64,000 nt of DNA from Setophaga petechia (taxonomy: Eukaryota > Chordata > Aves > Passeriformes > Parulidae): the NCBI GenBank assembly GCA_024362935.1, contig JANCRA010000005.1, forward strand, positions 26,434,235-26,498,234, written 5' to 3'. This document shows, piece by piece, positions 1 to 9,243 of this stretch. The notes beneath the pieces are model-generated. The model was given only the letters and a program-made list of their open reading frames with translations. It ran no database searches and was not told the DNA's origin. Each line of letters begins with the position of its first letter. Positions within the stretch are counted from its first letter, which is position 1. A program made the translations under genes and the position numbers.

Positions 1-1010
1 TCATTTAAAATAAACAAGAAAACCAATTTTATAAACAACTTGCATTTTCTTTTCAAATGATTGGAAATGAGCAAAACCATTAGAAGTTCTAATTAGGGTA
101 TGCTTTTCCTGTGACTATAAGTTGAAGCCAGAAAAAAATTGTGCTCTGTAAATATACCTCATAAATTTTTTTTTTTCCTACTTGCCCTCGTGAAATATTT
201 GATCTGCTTGTTTTTCAGGTGACTCTTAGAGACTACTAGCTGTTTCTTTTCTTGGAAGAGACTATTCACGTACAGTTACGTAAATCTTCACTTCATGCAC
301 AGAATTTAAACTGAAAATGCAACTTGGAAGTAAATAAAGATAGCTTTTAATGTCTACATTTCATATGATATGGTACCATTAAATAATCTGTGATTGATGA
401 CATGGAAGTGTCATGACAGTTCATTGGGCATCATTATCAGGGTCTACATGTTCCATCTGCCTGCAGGTTATAAATGGTCAGTTTGAGAACTTGTTACTTA
501 ATATGAAAGCTGAGGTGGGAGATAATGAGCAGAGTAGTATGAAGAGAAGATTTCACTACTCTCTCTGCTTCACCTCTTTTGCAGGTGAATAGGACTTCTT
601 TGGTAAATCAAGTTCATATAAATGCCAGCTTCAATTAAAAACACATGCTGGCATACTTGGGAAAAATAGCAGGTTTTAAGTACTTTTTTAAAATGACATT
701 TGCTGTAAAGCTAGAGTGCATTTTCTTTCATGCTTGTGGTTGTCCTGTTCCTGATTTAGTAATTTTGTATGCATAGTTGCACTAAGCAATTTTTTAAAGA
801 TTAAAATTTTTGTTTACAAAATGTCAGAATATGGGGTTTTCTTAAAGTATTTTATGTAATTCAGTTCTTAAGGAAAGAGGGATTGCTATGATGATGTAGA
901 ATGACACAGCTTTTCTGCATCTACCTCCTATTACTTTTTTAAAATACTAAATACATTTGCTTCAGAATACCAGAAATAAAACAGCCTTGTGACTATTTCC
1001 AGATCATCTT
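1..1010. other. Non-coding flank downstream of the minus-strand gene
   Basis: This AT-rich sequence lies 3' of the last exon of the minus-strand coiled-coil gene. I see no exon-like open frame, no recognisable repeat family and no clear polyadenylation signal for that gene on the minus strand. It probably holds 3' untranslated or intergenic sequence. Confidence 0.5.
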
Positions 1011-1370
1011 TTAAATCAGAATTGGTATAATGCTCTTTTTTGTAGGCAAGTTCCTATTATCTCTCTTCTGCAAACTAGGAACTGAAGTGCAGCTCCTGGG
1101 GTCACTGTGGAAGCTGAAAGCAGAGCTGAGAACTGAATCCACATCCCTGGGGTTTGGTGCTGGTACTCTAGTGGCTGCCCTGACTATCTTTGCTTCTAGC
1201 TGTTCACTTTCCTCTTCCAAATCACTTTTTATATGCTCATTTATATCAGCTTTCCAGCTGAAGCACTGCATTTGGTTCTCTTGAGACTGTGGAGGAGGGT
1301 TTTCTGCAAAATGCAGCTTCAGTAGGATAAAGCTCAAGGCGAAGATTGCTTTTTGTTCTGTAACCTTGTC
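1011..1370 (-). CDS. Terminal coding exon, coiled-coil gene
   Basis: The exon starts after the acceptor tgtattttag and is open for about 119 codons to a TAA at 1011-1013. The preceding exon ends in phase 0, which selects this frame. The peptide has a short hydrophobic patch near its start (AIFALSFILLKLHF), then an acidic helical stretch (SDLEEESEQLEAKI), then a Ser/Pro/Arg-rich tail that looks disordered. A second frame is open through the first 42 codons of this exon, but it would need the preceding exon to be skipped. No domain is recognised. It is probably the C terminus of the protein encoded between 1.0 and 5.9 kb. Confidence 0.5.
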   Translation of the reverse strand, partial: DKVTEQKAIFALSFILLKLHFAENPPPQSQENQMQCFSWKADINEHIKSDLEEESEQLEAKIVRAATRVPAPNPRDVDSVLSSAFSFHSDPRSCTSVPSLQKRDNRNLPTKKSIIPILI

Positions 1371-2729
1371 CTAAAATACATCTCTTTAGTGAGTGCATGT
1401 GGAACCAGTGGCAGACTGATTTGACCTCTTTCTCAGGCTGGTTGTGAAGCCTCAAAGAGCCTCAATAGAGCTGCTGGTCTCAAGTCCTGTCTTTGCTGAT
1501 AGAACTTGATAGAACAATAATAAGGGGAAAACTGTCCCCTGCCTCCAAGATTAATATTGAGAACTCTGTGCAACTTGAGAAGATACATGTGCTACAGATC
1601 CACTAGTGCCCTTTTTAAAGAAGTTAATTCTTTGGAATTACAGGTTGAAATCTGAATTTTAAAGTAAAACCAACCTGAGTTTTGAAGTCAAGAAGCTAGA
1701 CCTGACTTTTTTTTCTTTATTTTTCTTTCTTTTCTTTTTGAAAGACCTAGTCCTTTTCAAAGAATTTCTTTTTAAAATCATGGTCTAGAGTGGAAGTTTT
1801 AAAGCACTTACAGTTTCAAAGGCTGTAACTGGGAATAAGGTTGGATTTCATATGCTGGAGAAAACCAGAAAATCTTTCCTCTTATAATTTTTGTCTTTGC
1901 TTACTTGTTTATTAGAAAAAGGTTGGTTTTATTTGCTTTAAAAAAGTGTTGGGAGAACAAAACAGTCTTCACTGAGTTGGTTAATGGAGCAGAAGGTGGA
2001 AGCTAATACTTTATTTTGAATTGTGACAATATATTTAGTTTTCACTATGGTGATGTATAAAAGCTTTATTGAAAGGCATTTTACAAAACCATCAGTCTTA
2101 ACAGCTTTTCTCAAAGCTGCTGTGCCTAGAGGATTTGTGTATCCTCCTTAGTATAAACATGTCTGCATGATCACCAGTTTGATAAAATTGGGATGTTTTT
2201 AAGTTAAATGCATAAATGTTGGCAGGATTTTGACTTCAGTTAATGTTAGATAATGCTAACACATAAATTCTGCCATGAATTTTGACTAGCTGTGCATTGT
2301 TTTAGAAATGCTACAGTTGTTTACTGTAGTTTTTAGCTTTTCATAATTTAAATGGAAATTATTTCAGAATTTGGTATTAAAATATTTATGTTGACCTGTG
2401 CTGTGCATCTTCTGTGTGCACACTTGAATTATTGCTGTTCAGGTAAGTTTTCTTAAATCAACCTCTGAAGCACTCTACAGAGACCAATAGAATTGTGCTG
2501 GATGTTCACACTGGTTTTGGTTTGCTTTTATAACCAGTACTTAATGCATATCTAACGAAGTTCAGCTCCAGTTTAGAGACTGCAAAAACTCTTCTCCACA
2601 GGAAATTCTACAGGAACTGCAATATGAATTGAATCTACAAGTGTTATACTTTGCTAGAAAATATCAGAGAAGCAAAAAAAAAAACCAAACCCAAACCTGG
2701 TTAATTAGGAAGATAAGATGAGAACTTAC

Positions 2730-2776
2730 CTTGCTACGGTTTCTCTGTAGTCTTTGTAGACTTTTTATTGCTGAAT
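2730..2776 (-). CDS. 47-nt internal exon, coiled-coil gene
   Basis: This is a small exon bounded by an acceptor (gatttcag) and a near-perfect donor (AAG|GTAAGT). It enters in phase 1 and leaves in phase 0, which exactly bridges the exon at 2868-3031 and the terminal exon at 1011-1370. It encodes about fifteen residues, SAIKSLQRLQRNRSK, basic and helix-like. The phase match on both sides is the main reason to believe it. At 47 nt it is easily missed by gene finders. Confidence 0.5.
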
Positions 2777-2867
2777 CTGAAATCTATCTGCTTCTTACAG
2801 TAGCATGTTTATTGCAACTTACTGTTTTGGAGAATTCCTCCTGAAGTCAGCACTGAGGTCTTCATAC

Positions 2868-3031
2868 CTTTTTGTAACCTGGTGATGTCATTGTTTTGTC
2901 TCTTAACACAAAATGGACCAAAGAATCTATTTGACACCTTGGGTCTGTCTGGATTAATTTCTATTGGCTGACCAAACATGAATGCTTTTACTTCCTGTTG
3001 TTGGGATGTCAGTGCAGACCAGTGCTGCAGT
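2868..3031 (-). CDS. Internal exon, coiled-coil gene
   Basis: The acceptor is a good pyrimidine tract ending cattttcctag, and the donor is AAAAAG|GTATGA. The frame is open throughout and continues open in both directions. The peptide includes FGQPIEINPDRPKVSNRFFG and ends NNDITRLQK, a mixture typical of folded or linker protein rather than random translation. A second donor (AACA|GTAAGT at about 2823) is in the same phase, but it would leave only a 46-nt intron, so I prefer the donor at 2868. An alternative acceptor lies at 2994. No family is recognised. Confidence 0.5.
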
Positions 3032-3399
3032 CTAGGAAAATGTGAGTAGCAGCCGTGCCAAAAGGTTTCGCTTGAGCCAGACTGGATCCTTGAATTTGAG
3101 TGCAGCTGAAAGAACTGCAGTGACACATTCCTAGCACCAGGCATTTACTTACTCTTTCATACTTGTTTCAGGCCTAGCTTTTCAAACAGGTGAAGGTGAG
3201 AAAACATTCATGGATGAAGGACATGTTGAGTGTGTTCCTGTCTGGTAGCTTCCATTGATCATGTTCCTTGGACTGCTGAGGTGGTTCAGGTTTGTTCTTT
3301 GCCTCCCCAGGGAGTTAATAAAGGGCATACAAGACAGAATTCCTTCTGGGGTTAGAAAGCCAGTGCATTGACTTGACATGTACACGCTTGGTGAGCTCA

Positions 3400-3546
3400 T
3401 TGCAGGTGCACCGGCACTTTGTTTGACTCTGCCACAGTGCACGTGGTGCCTTCTGTAGCACTGAGGCTGGGCAGGAGCCTGGGCTTCCCCTGGGAGTTGT
3501 CTTTGAGCAAGGTTTGGAAAACCTCCTTGTGGGCCAGCTTGTCCTC
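3400..3546 (-). CDS. Probable internal exon, 3' boundary unsure
   Basis: A strong acceptor (ctctactcttactgctgtgacag) is followed by an open frame of about 49 codons beginning EDKLAHKEVFQTLLKDNSQ and then a Pro/Leu/Ser/Thr-rich stretch, before a TGA at about 3400. This phase-0 frame has the most protein-like composition of the three. Entry from the preceding exon as written would instead select the +1 frame, which is open for 83 codons but Arg/Pro/Cys-rich and shadow-like. I could not find a convincing donor. Sequence down to about 3190 still shows fragments with coding flavour in changing frames (for example LPGEAKNKPEPPQQSKEHDQ), so this part may be damaged or misassembled. Confidence 0.4.
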
Positions 3547-4106
3547 CTGTCACAGCAGTAAGAGTAGAGCAAGTGGTAGGTGTCAGTTGCTGCTCAGCTG
3601 TAGTTCTTGGCCTCTTGTCCCTGGCAGTGCTTTGTGGCTCATAACTTGGCCTGTTACACAATTTGCAGTGTTGTAATGTGTACTGTCCAGCCTCCCAGAT
3701 CCTGTGTTCTGAGGTGCTGCAGGAAGTTGTGGAAGCTCTGGAGACTGCTCTGATTGTGTAAAGGTAACCATAACGTCAGGTGTTCAGGGAAATGCAGTTG
3801 GGTTTCTTTCTGTAATATGCTATAAACACTAAAATGGTTGTAGAAGACAGGTGGATGTCAATTGCTGGTGCAATTTGGAGAAATACTGAAGAACTGGTTA
3901 AATAGTAAAAGAAGGGTATTGTACCTTGGGGCTGGAATTGATGGCAGTTTAACTCCTGAGGTACCAGTGGTGCTCTCCAGTGTTAACTACACTGATGGAA
4001 CTCCTATTGCAGAGGTATTTTTCTATAGGCTGGTGCTAGGTATAAAGATGCATTGATATAACTGAGGAAAAAAATTAACTTCACTCTTTGCTTAATAGCT
4101 ACATAC

Positions 4107-4314
4107 CTGATTAAATTGAAAAGCTGTGCTTGTGTTTTGGCTTCCTCTAGAGGTAGTCTAGCATCTTCCTCTTTCTTCATTTGCTCCTCAGCCATATATG
4201 TTGCAATTTCTCAGTTTTTCCTTTGAATTCCAGGTTTTCTATTGCCATGTCAACCAGCTGCTGGCACTCTTCCTCTAACCACGTTGCTCCTTCTTTTTGT
4301 CTGCATTTTTGTCC
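4107..4314 (-). CDS. Internal exon with apparent frame breaks
   Basis: The donor is excellent (AATCAG|GTATGT) and the acceptor is moderate at about 4314. Three consecutive open pieces lie in different frames: DKNADKKKEQR, then WLEEECQQLVDMAIENLEF followed by KGKTE, then a piece containing MAEEQMKKEEDARLPLEEAK. Together they read as one continuous charged helical segment if single bases are missing after EQR and in the A run near 4207. One further missing T in the run near 4120 would put the exon end in phase with the natural frame of the next exon. The breaks are either real lesions or homopolymer errors. Confidence 0.45.
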
Positions 4315-4773
4315 CTCTTAGAAACATCACCAACAACTATTGGTTGTTTACATGCTTTCTATTTAGAAAATAACTGTCAGTTACAGATAAAAAAAAATAC
4401 TGTTACAATACTGACATTACAAGCATTTAATACTGTCTCACATGAGTCTTCCTTAAATTGTAACTGGAGTTCTGTTCAAACCTTTCTCTGCAACTATTTG
4501 TTAGAATATCTTTTTTTTAACTGTAGATGCTGGGAGTTGGGCTTCCAGAGACAAAACAAACAATCAGATGTAGCATGAATGTTGTAATTGCCAGGAATCT
4601 TGCACACTGCAGCGTAGATTGGCTGTGGAAATTCTCTTTTTTCAGGCTGCAGAGACTGTGGCAAGGAGGACTATTGTTACCATATCTGTTTAACAGAGAA
4701 GCAGCTTAGGTACTGCAAGTTTGGGATGTAGTGTCACAGGAATTTCAGGCAGATGCACAGGCTAAGTCTTTAC

Positions 4774-5001
4774 CAGAAATCCTCCATTCTAATGAACCAT
4801 CTACTGCTAAAGTAAGCATCAGTCTCTCTAGAGACCATCTGCTGCTCCCTGTTCCTCTAGCTGTTGCTTCTTCTGGAACTGCAGAAGCTTCCTGTGGTAA
4901 TCCTGCTGCTGCCAAATATGTTCTTGTGCTGTTTTCTCTAATTGTGACTTCTTCGCTGCCACCTCCTCCTCATGGCACCTCCACTCCTCTAGTTTCTGTT
5001 T
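4774..5001 (-). CDS. Internal coiled-coil exon with apparent frame break
   Basis: The acceptor tatattttagtttacag precedes an open frame starting KQKLEEWRCHEEEVAAKKSQ and running through a Gln/Lys-rich helix to a TAG at 4828-4830. Heptad-like spacing and high charge indicate a coiled coil. The frame breaks at a GGG run near 4845. Removing one G continues into EQQMVSRETDAYFSSRWF and a further few residues, reaching a good donor (TTTCTG|GTAAAG) at 4773. This is the clearest coding segment in the window by composition. Confidence 0.55.
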
Positions 5002-5268
5002 CTGTAAACTAAAATATAAATGATTATTAATTGCTATAGCAACCTTGGGTTTGCTGAGCATTCTTGCCAGAAGAGCAGATCCTAGCCAGAGGAGCTCAGC
5101 AGATTGCCAAAGTGAAGGGGAGAGAACTGAGAATAAAGGGAGAATAGGTGCTGATTAGTGTCGTGTAGCATATATCTGATTGGTTAAGAAACATTTTTTA
5201 AATTACTGTCTACTTTCCTTGATGCTATTTGTAAAGGGGCAAAACCCATGTTGCATTTTTCACACGTC

Positions 5269-5356
5269 CTTTTGAGAAGGATATGAGGATTGCAGGATAT
5301 GGGTATGTGGTGCTTTTGAGAAGGATATGAGGATTACAGGATATGGGTATGTGGCT
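5269..5356. repeat. 44-bp tandem duplication, two copies
   Basis: Two adjacent copies begin cttttgagaaggatatgagg and differ by one visible substitution (ttgcagg versus ttacagg) within the body. They lie in the intron between the CpG-cluster exon and the first coiled-coil exon. The near identity suggests a recent duplication. Confidence 0.9.
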
Positions 5357-5869
5357 TACATGGAACAAAGATCTAGAGAAAAGGGATGGAGGAGTACATA
5401 GGAACAGTTAGGAAAGTTCAGTAAGTAAGAGCTGGAAGGAAAAAACTGGAATGCATCTTAGTGTAACAAGGACACAAACCCAGAACAAGAACCCGGGCTA
5501 TGCAACAAATGAGGCAATGGAAAGCCTTGGCTGACATTTAAATGTAAACAGAATGACAGTAAAATGGGCTATTTTTGCAGGAGGATTCACACTGAGAGTA
5601 GAGAGCATCAAAGAAAATCAAGGAGGTTCATGAAGTGAAGGAATATTCTCCTTATTTTGGAAATGGGAAGTTAAGGAAAATAAAACTTAAGGTCTTCCAC
5701 CTCACTAAATGTGGTTCAAGGTATTTTCCAGTCATCTTGGTGTTCTCAGTCCCGCAGTTTCACTTGAATGCCTATTTGCTTTTCCTGAAATAAAGTTAGG
5801 CAGGGCATAACACTAATTAAATAAAAAAATATAAAAGTTTTTAAGCCTTTCTTTTCAGACATGTGGTTA

Positions 5870-6060
5870 AAACATGCTGCTTCGCCTGCTGGAGTTCTCG
5901 GAGATGCCTGTTTTCCCGGGAACGCGCTGCAGTGCCTTCAGGCATTTCCAGGTAGGCTGCAGCTCCTCGCGATCACCCGAGGAGGTCGCTGTGGTTCCCG
6001 GGAAATGCCGTTCCAATGACAAATTACCAGAGGGACGCGAAGGATGAGATGGTGTCAAAT
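5870..6060. promoter_or_regulatory. CpG cluster, probable promoter
   Basis: About thirteen CpGs occur in roughly 190 bp, while flanking kilobases have very few. Two identical palindromes TTCCCGGGAA (5913-5922 and 5995-6004) sit 82 bp apart; this matches STAT-type TTCNNNGAA sites and also resembles one half-palindrome form of RFX X-boxes. On the minus strand a CCAAT-like ATTGG lies upstream. It sits at the 5' end of the minus-strand coiled-coil gene. On the plus strand a short frame ending CAG|GTAGGC could make it bidirectional. Confidence 0.45.
5874..5945 (-). CDS. Possible first coding exon, coiled-coil gene
   Basis: An ATG at 5945-5943 with G at -3 opens a frame reading MPEGTAARSRENRHLRELQQ and then AKQH before a weak donor-like site (CAT|GTTTTA) at 5874. 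That end is in phase 0, matching the next exon (KQKLEEW...). The peptide is charged and helix-like, continuous in style with the next exon. It lies within a CpG cluster, as first exons often do. The weak donor and the alternative plus-strand reading (an ATG at 5876 leading to CAG|GTAGGC) keep confidence low. Confidence 0.35.
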
Positions 6061-7511
6061 GCGCTGTTTGTGTAAGCAGAACATTTCAAAAGGTGATTAG
6101 AAATGTGATAATTATAGTGCACCAGAGCTTGTTTCTGGTACTGATCGGTTTCCCAGAGCTTTGCCTCAAATATTTGTTTCGTTTGGTTTTGGGCTTTTTC
6201 CTAAAGCTACGTCAGCAGAGGTAAAGAAAAAAACTCGTCTCGATGCCTTTTTAAAAATTTTTATTTTGTTTTGTTTTGTTTTTAAAGTAGACTATGCTTA
6301 TATCATTAAGAAATAACCTACATTGCTACAAGATCTTTATAACCACGTCCTGAGGTTTTTGTCAGGCAAAACACTCAGTAGTGGGTTTAGTATTGTATGG
6401 AAAGTGTGGAATGTCATCTTCATGAACTCACTGTAAGCTAGGTACAATAGTTTGAAAACCTAAGTTTGTTTAATGCCTTTGATTCACTGTTGATACTGAT
6501 TTTTTTCATTATCAACAAAGACTTTGAAAAGTCGGAATTCAGAGTAATGACAAATGGATTAAAATATTTTTTAAAAGTTAATTTAGAAGACATACATGCA
6601 ATACTAAACTTAAGAAAAATCTAATATGCTGCTAAAAGATGGAACTTTATCTATGCACGTGTTTGAGAGTTCGGAATTTGCCCGGGAGTGCTGAAGCAGT
6701 TTGCTGGCTTCTTCACACTCTGTTGTTAGTCTTCTGTAATGTTAGAAGATGCTTTGTTGTTATCTATGTTTTTTCATGCCGAAACATCCTTAGGTGTAGA
6801 TACACGTTCCTGGCTTGCAAAGGAAAAGCAAAGACAAAAGTAATTCTGTCGTCATTCCATTCAAATGTTCCCTTCTCAATGAGAACATTACCCTGACTAA
6901 CCACAAGTCCTCTGTGCTCCTCTGTCGTTCCTTTTCCAGATCTACCTTCACTTTTTCCATTTGTTCCTACTGCTCTTTTTCCATTTCTGTTATTGTTCCT
7001 TCTTCCTCTTCACTTCTGACATTGCCTTTCTGCCTTTTTTTGTTCTCTTTCCTGTGAATATTTCTCTTCTTGGCATTTTTCAGGAAGAATCTGAACAAGA
7101 ATATCAACTTTAAGTGCATTATTAATTATATTCTGTAAATGATTATTTATCTGTTATTAACAGATTTAAAATTTCTGAAAGATATAAGCTTTAAGTACTT
7201 ATTAAAGTTGTTTTAACTTCTGTGGGAGTTTTGCAGTCGCTGTGACCAATGGTGCCTGTTTTCACTATATAGTAAATGCTTTATATAATTTTTTTAATAT
7301 TTATATATTATTTTTTTCTTCAAGTAGATACTTGCCTTTGTGATACCTGATAACTTATGCTAATTTGCTAGTATTTATTGTCCCAAAATATTGTTACTTA
7401 AGCTGTATTCTTGAACCTCTGCATACTTTATATTTCTCCCTGTATATTTTTTCATGTTTTTGAAGTTGTAGCAAGGGAGGGAGCAGGTACAGGGGTTTCC
7501 TCCCTCCCCAG
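6061..7511. other. AT-rich non-coding stretch
   Basis: This interval contains T-rich tracts and scattered chance open frames. Nothing resembles an exon with paired splice sites, and I recognise no repeat family. It separates the CpG cluster from the minisatellite region. Confidence 0.5.
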
Positions 7512-7534
7512 AAAAGAGGACACTGAGGAACCAG
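7512..7534 (+). other. Possible 23-nt microexon or UTR exon
   Basis: A strong acceptor (gtttcctccctccccag) and a strong donor (ACCAG|GTAAGG) flank 23 nt on the plus strand. One frame reads KEDTEEP. It could be an untranslated or micro exon upstream of the candidate first coding exon at 8976. A chance pairing of splice-like strings cannot be excluded. Confidence 0.2.
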
Positions 7535-8276
7535 GTAAGGTCTAAAAAAGCATAAAACTCCGTTAGCTGAGTGGTCAGCTAGATCACTATGGTGAAATGG
7601 GAAAGCTATTGACAGCCTGTATTTCTGCAGTTCTAAAGTAGGGCTGAGGAAAACTTTTCCAGAAGATTTGGAGATTTAAGATGCATACCTGAACAGCCGC
7701 TTTACTTTGCTGTGTGGTGTTGCTTTTAAAGAAGGCACTGGGGAGTACTTCTGGGCTCCAGGTTTTCTGTGAGACTGATCTTGGGTATTTACAGTCCTGG
7801 AATTGCAGGTTTTGGGGGTCTGGACTCGGTGGGCAGTGGGATGGGTGGGCTGAGGGCTCTGCATGCTCCCAGGCTCCCTCCCACAGCTCTTCCCAGCACC
7901 TCTGCCTTGGCCAATTGGCAGGGGAGCAAACAGCCATGGATACCTGGTGTGAGGGAAATGGCATACCCGCCTGTGTGAGTGATGCTGAAGTACATAAAAA
8001 AAACCACAAATCATCCTGCTAGTGAGGGTAAAGGAGAGTTGGAGCTTGGCTATACCTGTGCTTAGGGTGAAAAATGAGCTGGAGCGGCTGGGGAGCTCTT
8101 TCTGGCATGGGGCAGCCCCAGGGGCAGGTGTTGTGTGGAGCGATGCCGGCTGTGAGGCTGTGGGATGAGCTGAGAGGGAGCTGGGGATAGCGGCCCTCAG
8201 TGCCCTGCCCCGGGACTGAGCCCCCGCCGCGCCTCTGAGGGGGAGCCTCGAGGGGTGGGGATGTGCTGAGGGAGCT

Positions 8277-8899
8277 GGGACAGCACCTGTGAGGGGAGCC
8301 TGGCTGTCCCTCGGTGTAGGTGGGACAGCACCTGTGAGGGGAGCCTGGCTGTCCCTCGGTGTAGGTGGTACAGCACCTGTGAGGGGAGCCTGGCTGTCCC
8401 TCGATGTGGCTGGGACAGCACCTGTGAGGGGAGCCTGGCTGTCCCTCGGTGTGGCTGGGACAGCACCTGTGAGGGGAGCCTGGCTGTCCCTCGGTGTGGC
8501 TGGGACAGCGCCTGTGGGGGGAGCCTGGCTGTCCCTCGGTGTAGGTGGTACAGCACCTGTGAGGGGAGCCTGGCTGTCCCTCGATGTGGCTGGGACAGCA
8601 CCTGTGAGGGGAGCCTGGCTGTCCCTCGGTGTGGCTGGGACAGCGCCTGTGGGGGGAGCCTGGCTGTCCCTCGGTGTAGGTGGGACAGCACCTGTGAGGG
8701 GACCCTGGCTGTCCCTCGGTGTAGGTGGGACAGCGCCTGTGAGGGGAGCCTGGCTGTCCCTCGATGTGGCTGGGACAGCGCCTGTGAGGGGAGCCTGGCT
8801 GTCCCTCGATGTGGCTGGGACAGCGCCTGTGAGGGGAGCCTGGCTGTCCCTCGATGTGGCTGGGACACCGCCTGTGAGGGGAGCCTGGCTGTCCCTCCA
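8277..8899. repeat. 45-bp GC-rich minisatellite, 13 copies plus partial
   Basis: The unit begins gggacagcacctgtgagggg and repeats every 45 bp, thirteen times in full, with a final copy of about 38 bp that decays at 8899. Because 45 is divisible by three, several frames on both strands stay open across the array: about 220 codons on plus and up to 452 on minus. The minus frames read as DSQAPLTGAVPATSR-type or EGQPGSPHRRCPSHI-type repeats. These are probably not genes: the open frames are a by-product of the period. Variants fall in three classes (gtaggt, gatgtggct, ggtgtggct) in an order suggesting multi-unit duplications. A degenerate unit lies just upstream at about 8230-8276. Confidence 0.95.
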
Positions 8900-8975
8900 T
8901 GGTGGGCACAGGTTCCCTGAGGAGGCAGCAGCCATTTTGTCTAGTGGATGATGGTGGCAGAGTTGCCAGGCTGCC

Positions 8976-9003
8976 ATGGCCACAGCCAGGAAGGACACAC
9001 TGG
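8976..9003 (+). CDS. Candidate first coding exon of a plus-strand gene
   Basis: An ATG in a strong context (gctgccATGg) starts MATARKDTL and ends in phase 1 at a perfect donor (CTGG|GTAAGT). A YY1-like GCCATTTT lies about 40 bp upstream and the 45-bp minisatellite ends about 75 bp upstream. The next candidate exon at 9130 enters in the matching phase. The gene is not recognised and the exon is short, so this is a model rather than an established gene. Confidence 0.3.
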
Positions 9004-9129
9004 GTAAGTCTTTGTTCTCTTTTTTAATCCTCATTTCATGGGAGTTTCTTCAGCACATGTCCCTGCTAGCACCTGCAAGCACCATTTCTCATCTCCACGG
9101 CCCCTCTGCTCCTCCCTGCTGCGGTGTAG

Positions 9130-9243
9130 GAGGTGCTGGCTGGGGTGGCTCTTGGAGGCAAGATGGCCTCAGCCAGGGAAAACTGGAATGCTGTAGATAC
9201 TGCGGTGATTGTTCCTTCAGGAAACAAACATTTCAGTCTAAAG
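9130..9243 (+). CDS. Candidate second exon, Cys-rich
   Basis: A strong pyrimidine-rich acceptor (ctgctcctccctgctgcggtgtag) and donor (CTAAAG|GTAAAT) bound 114 nt. In the phase set by the 8976 exon the frame is open and includes KLECCRYCGDCSFRKQTFQ, with a CxxCxxC knuckle but no complete C2H2 finger. In another frame an ATG at 9163 lies in a CAAGATGGCC context, which resembles a YY1/TISU initiator, and reads MASARENWNAVDTAVIVPSG. Only the first option leaves the exon in phase 1, matching the candidate at 23043. No homolog is recognised. Confidence 0.3.

Larger units (their letters stand above)
1011..5945 (-). other. Unidentified multi-exon coiled-coil gene (whole locus)
   Basis: Read on the minus strand, the exon candidates in order are 5945-5874, 5001-4774, 4314-4107, 3546 to about 3400, 3031-2868, 2776-2730 and 1370-1011. 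The early exons encode charged, Lys/Glu/Gln-rich, heptad-like peptide, so a coiled-coil protein is likely, perhaps ciliary or centrosomal; that guess rests on composition only. The last three exons join in phase across a 91-nt and a roughly 1.36-kb intron and end in a stop. Exons two to four keep acceptor and donor signals but need one-base corrections, mostly at G, A or T runs, to stay open. The locus is therefore either a functional gene carrying assembly indels or a pseudogene with intact introns. Most other long open frames here are shadows. I do not recognise the family; CCDC112/CCDC148-type proteins have a similar charged helical style, but no specific match can be claimed. Confidence 0.55.

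Noticed and set aside
1246..1455. Alternative frame of the terminal exon (RTKSNLRLELYPTEAAF...)
   Set aside because: It needs the 47-nt exon at 2730-2776 to be skipped. The chosen frame agrees with phase on both sides and is open much longer.
2777..2822. Donor AACA|GTAAGT giving a 46-nt intron
   Set aside because: Too short for a vertebrate spliceosomal intron. The donor at 2868 is in the same phase and leaves 91 nt.
3182..3661. 159-codon minus-strand frame rich in Pro, Ser and Gln
   Set aside because: It overlaps the exon candidate starting at 3546 in another frame, crosses its acceptor, and has low-complexity composition. Parts of it may reflect frame shifts, but it is not a separate gene.
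7676..9034. 452-codon minus-strand open frame across the minisatellite
   Set aside because: The repeat period of 45 keeps every stop-free frame open. Three other long frames overlap it, and the peptide is a 15-residue repeat without a recognisable domain or supported start.
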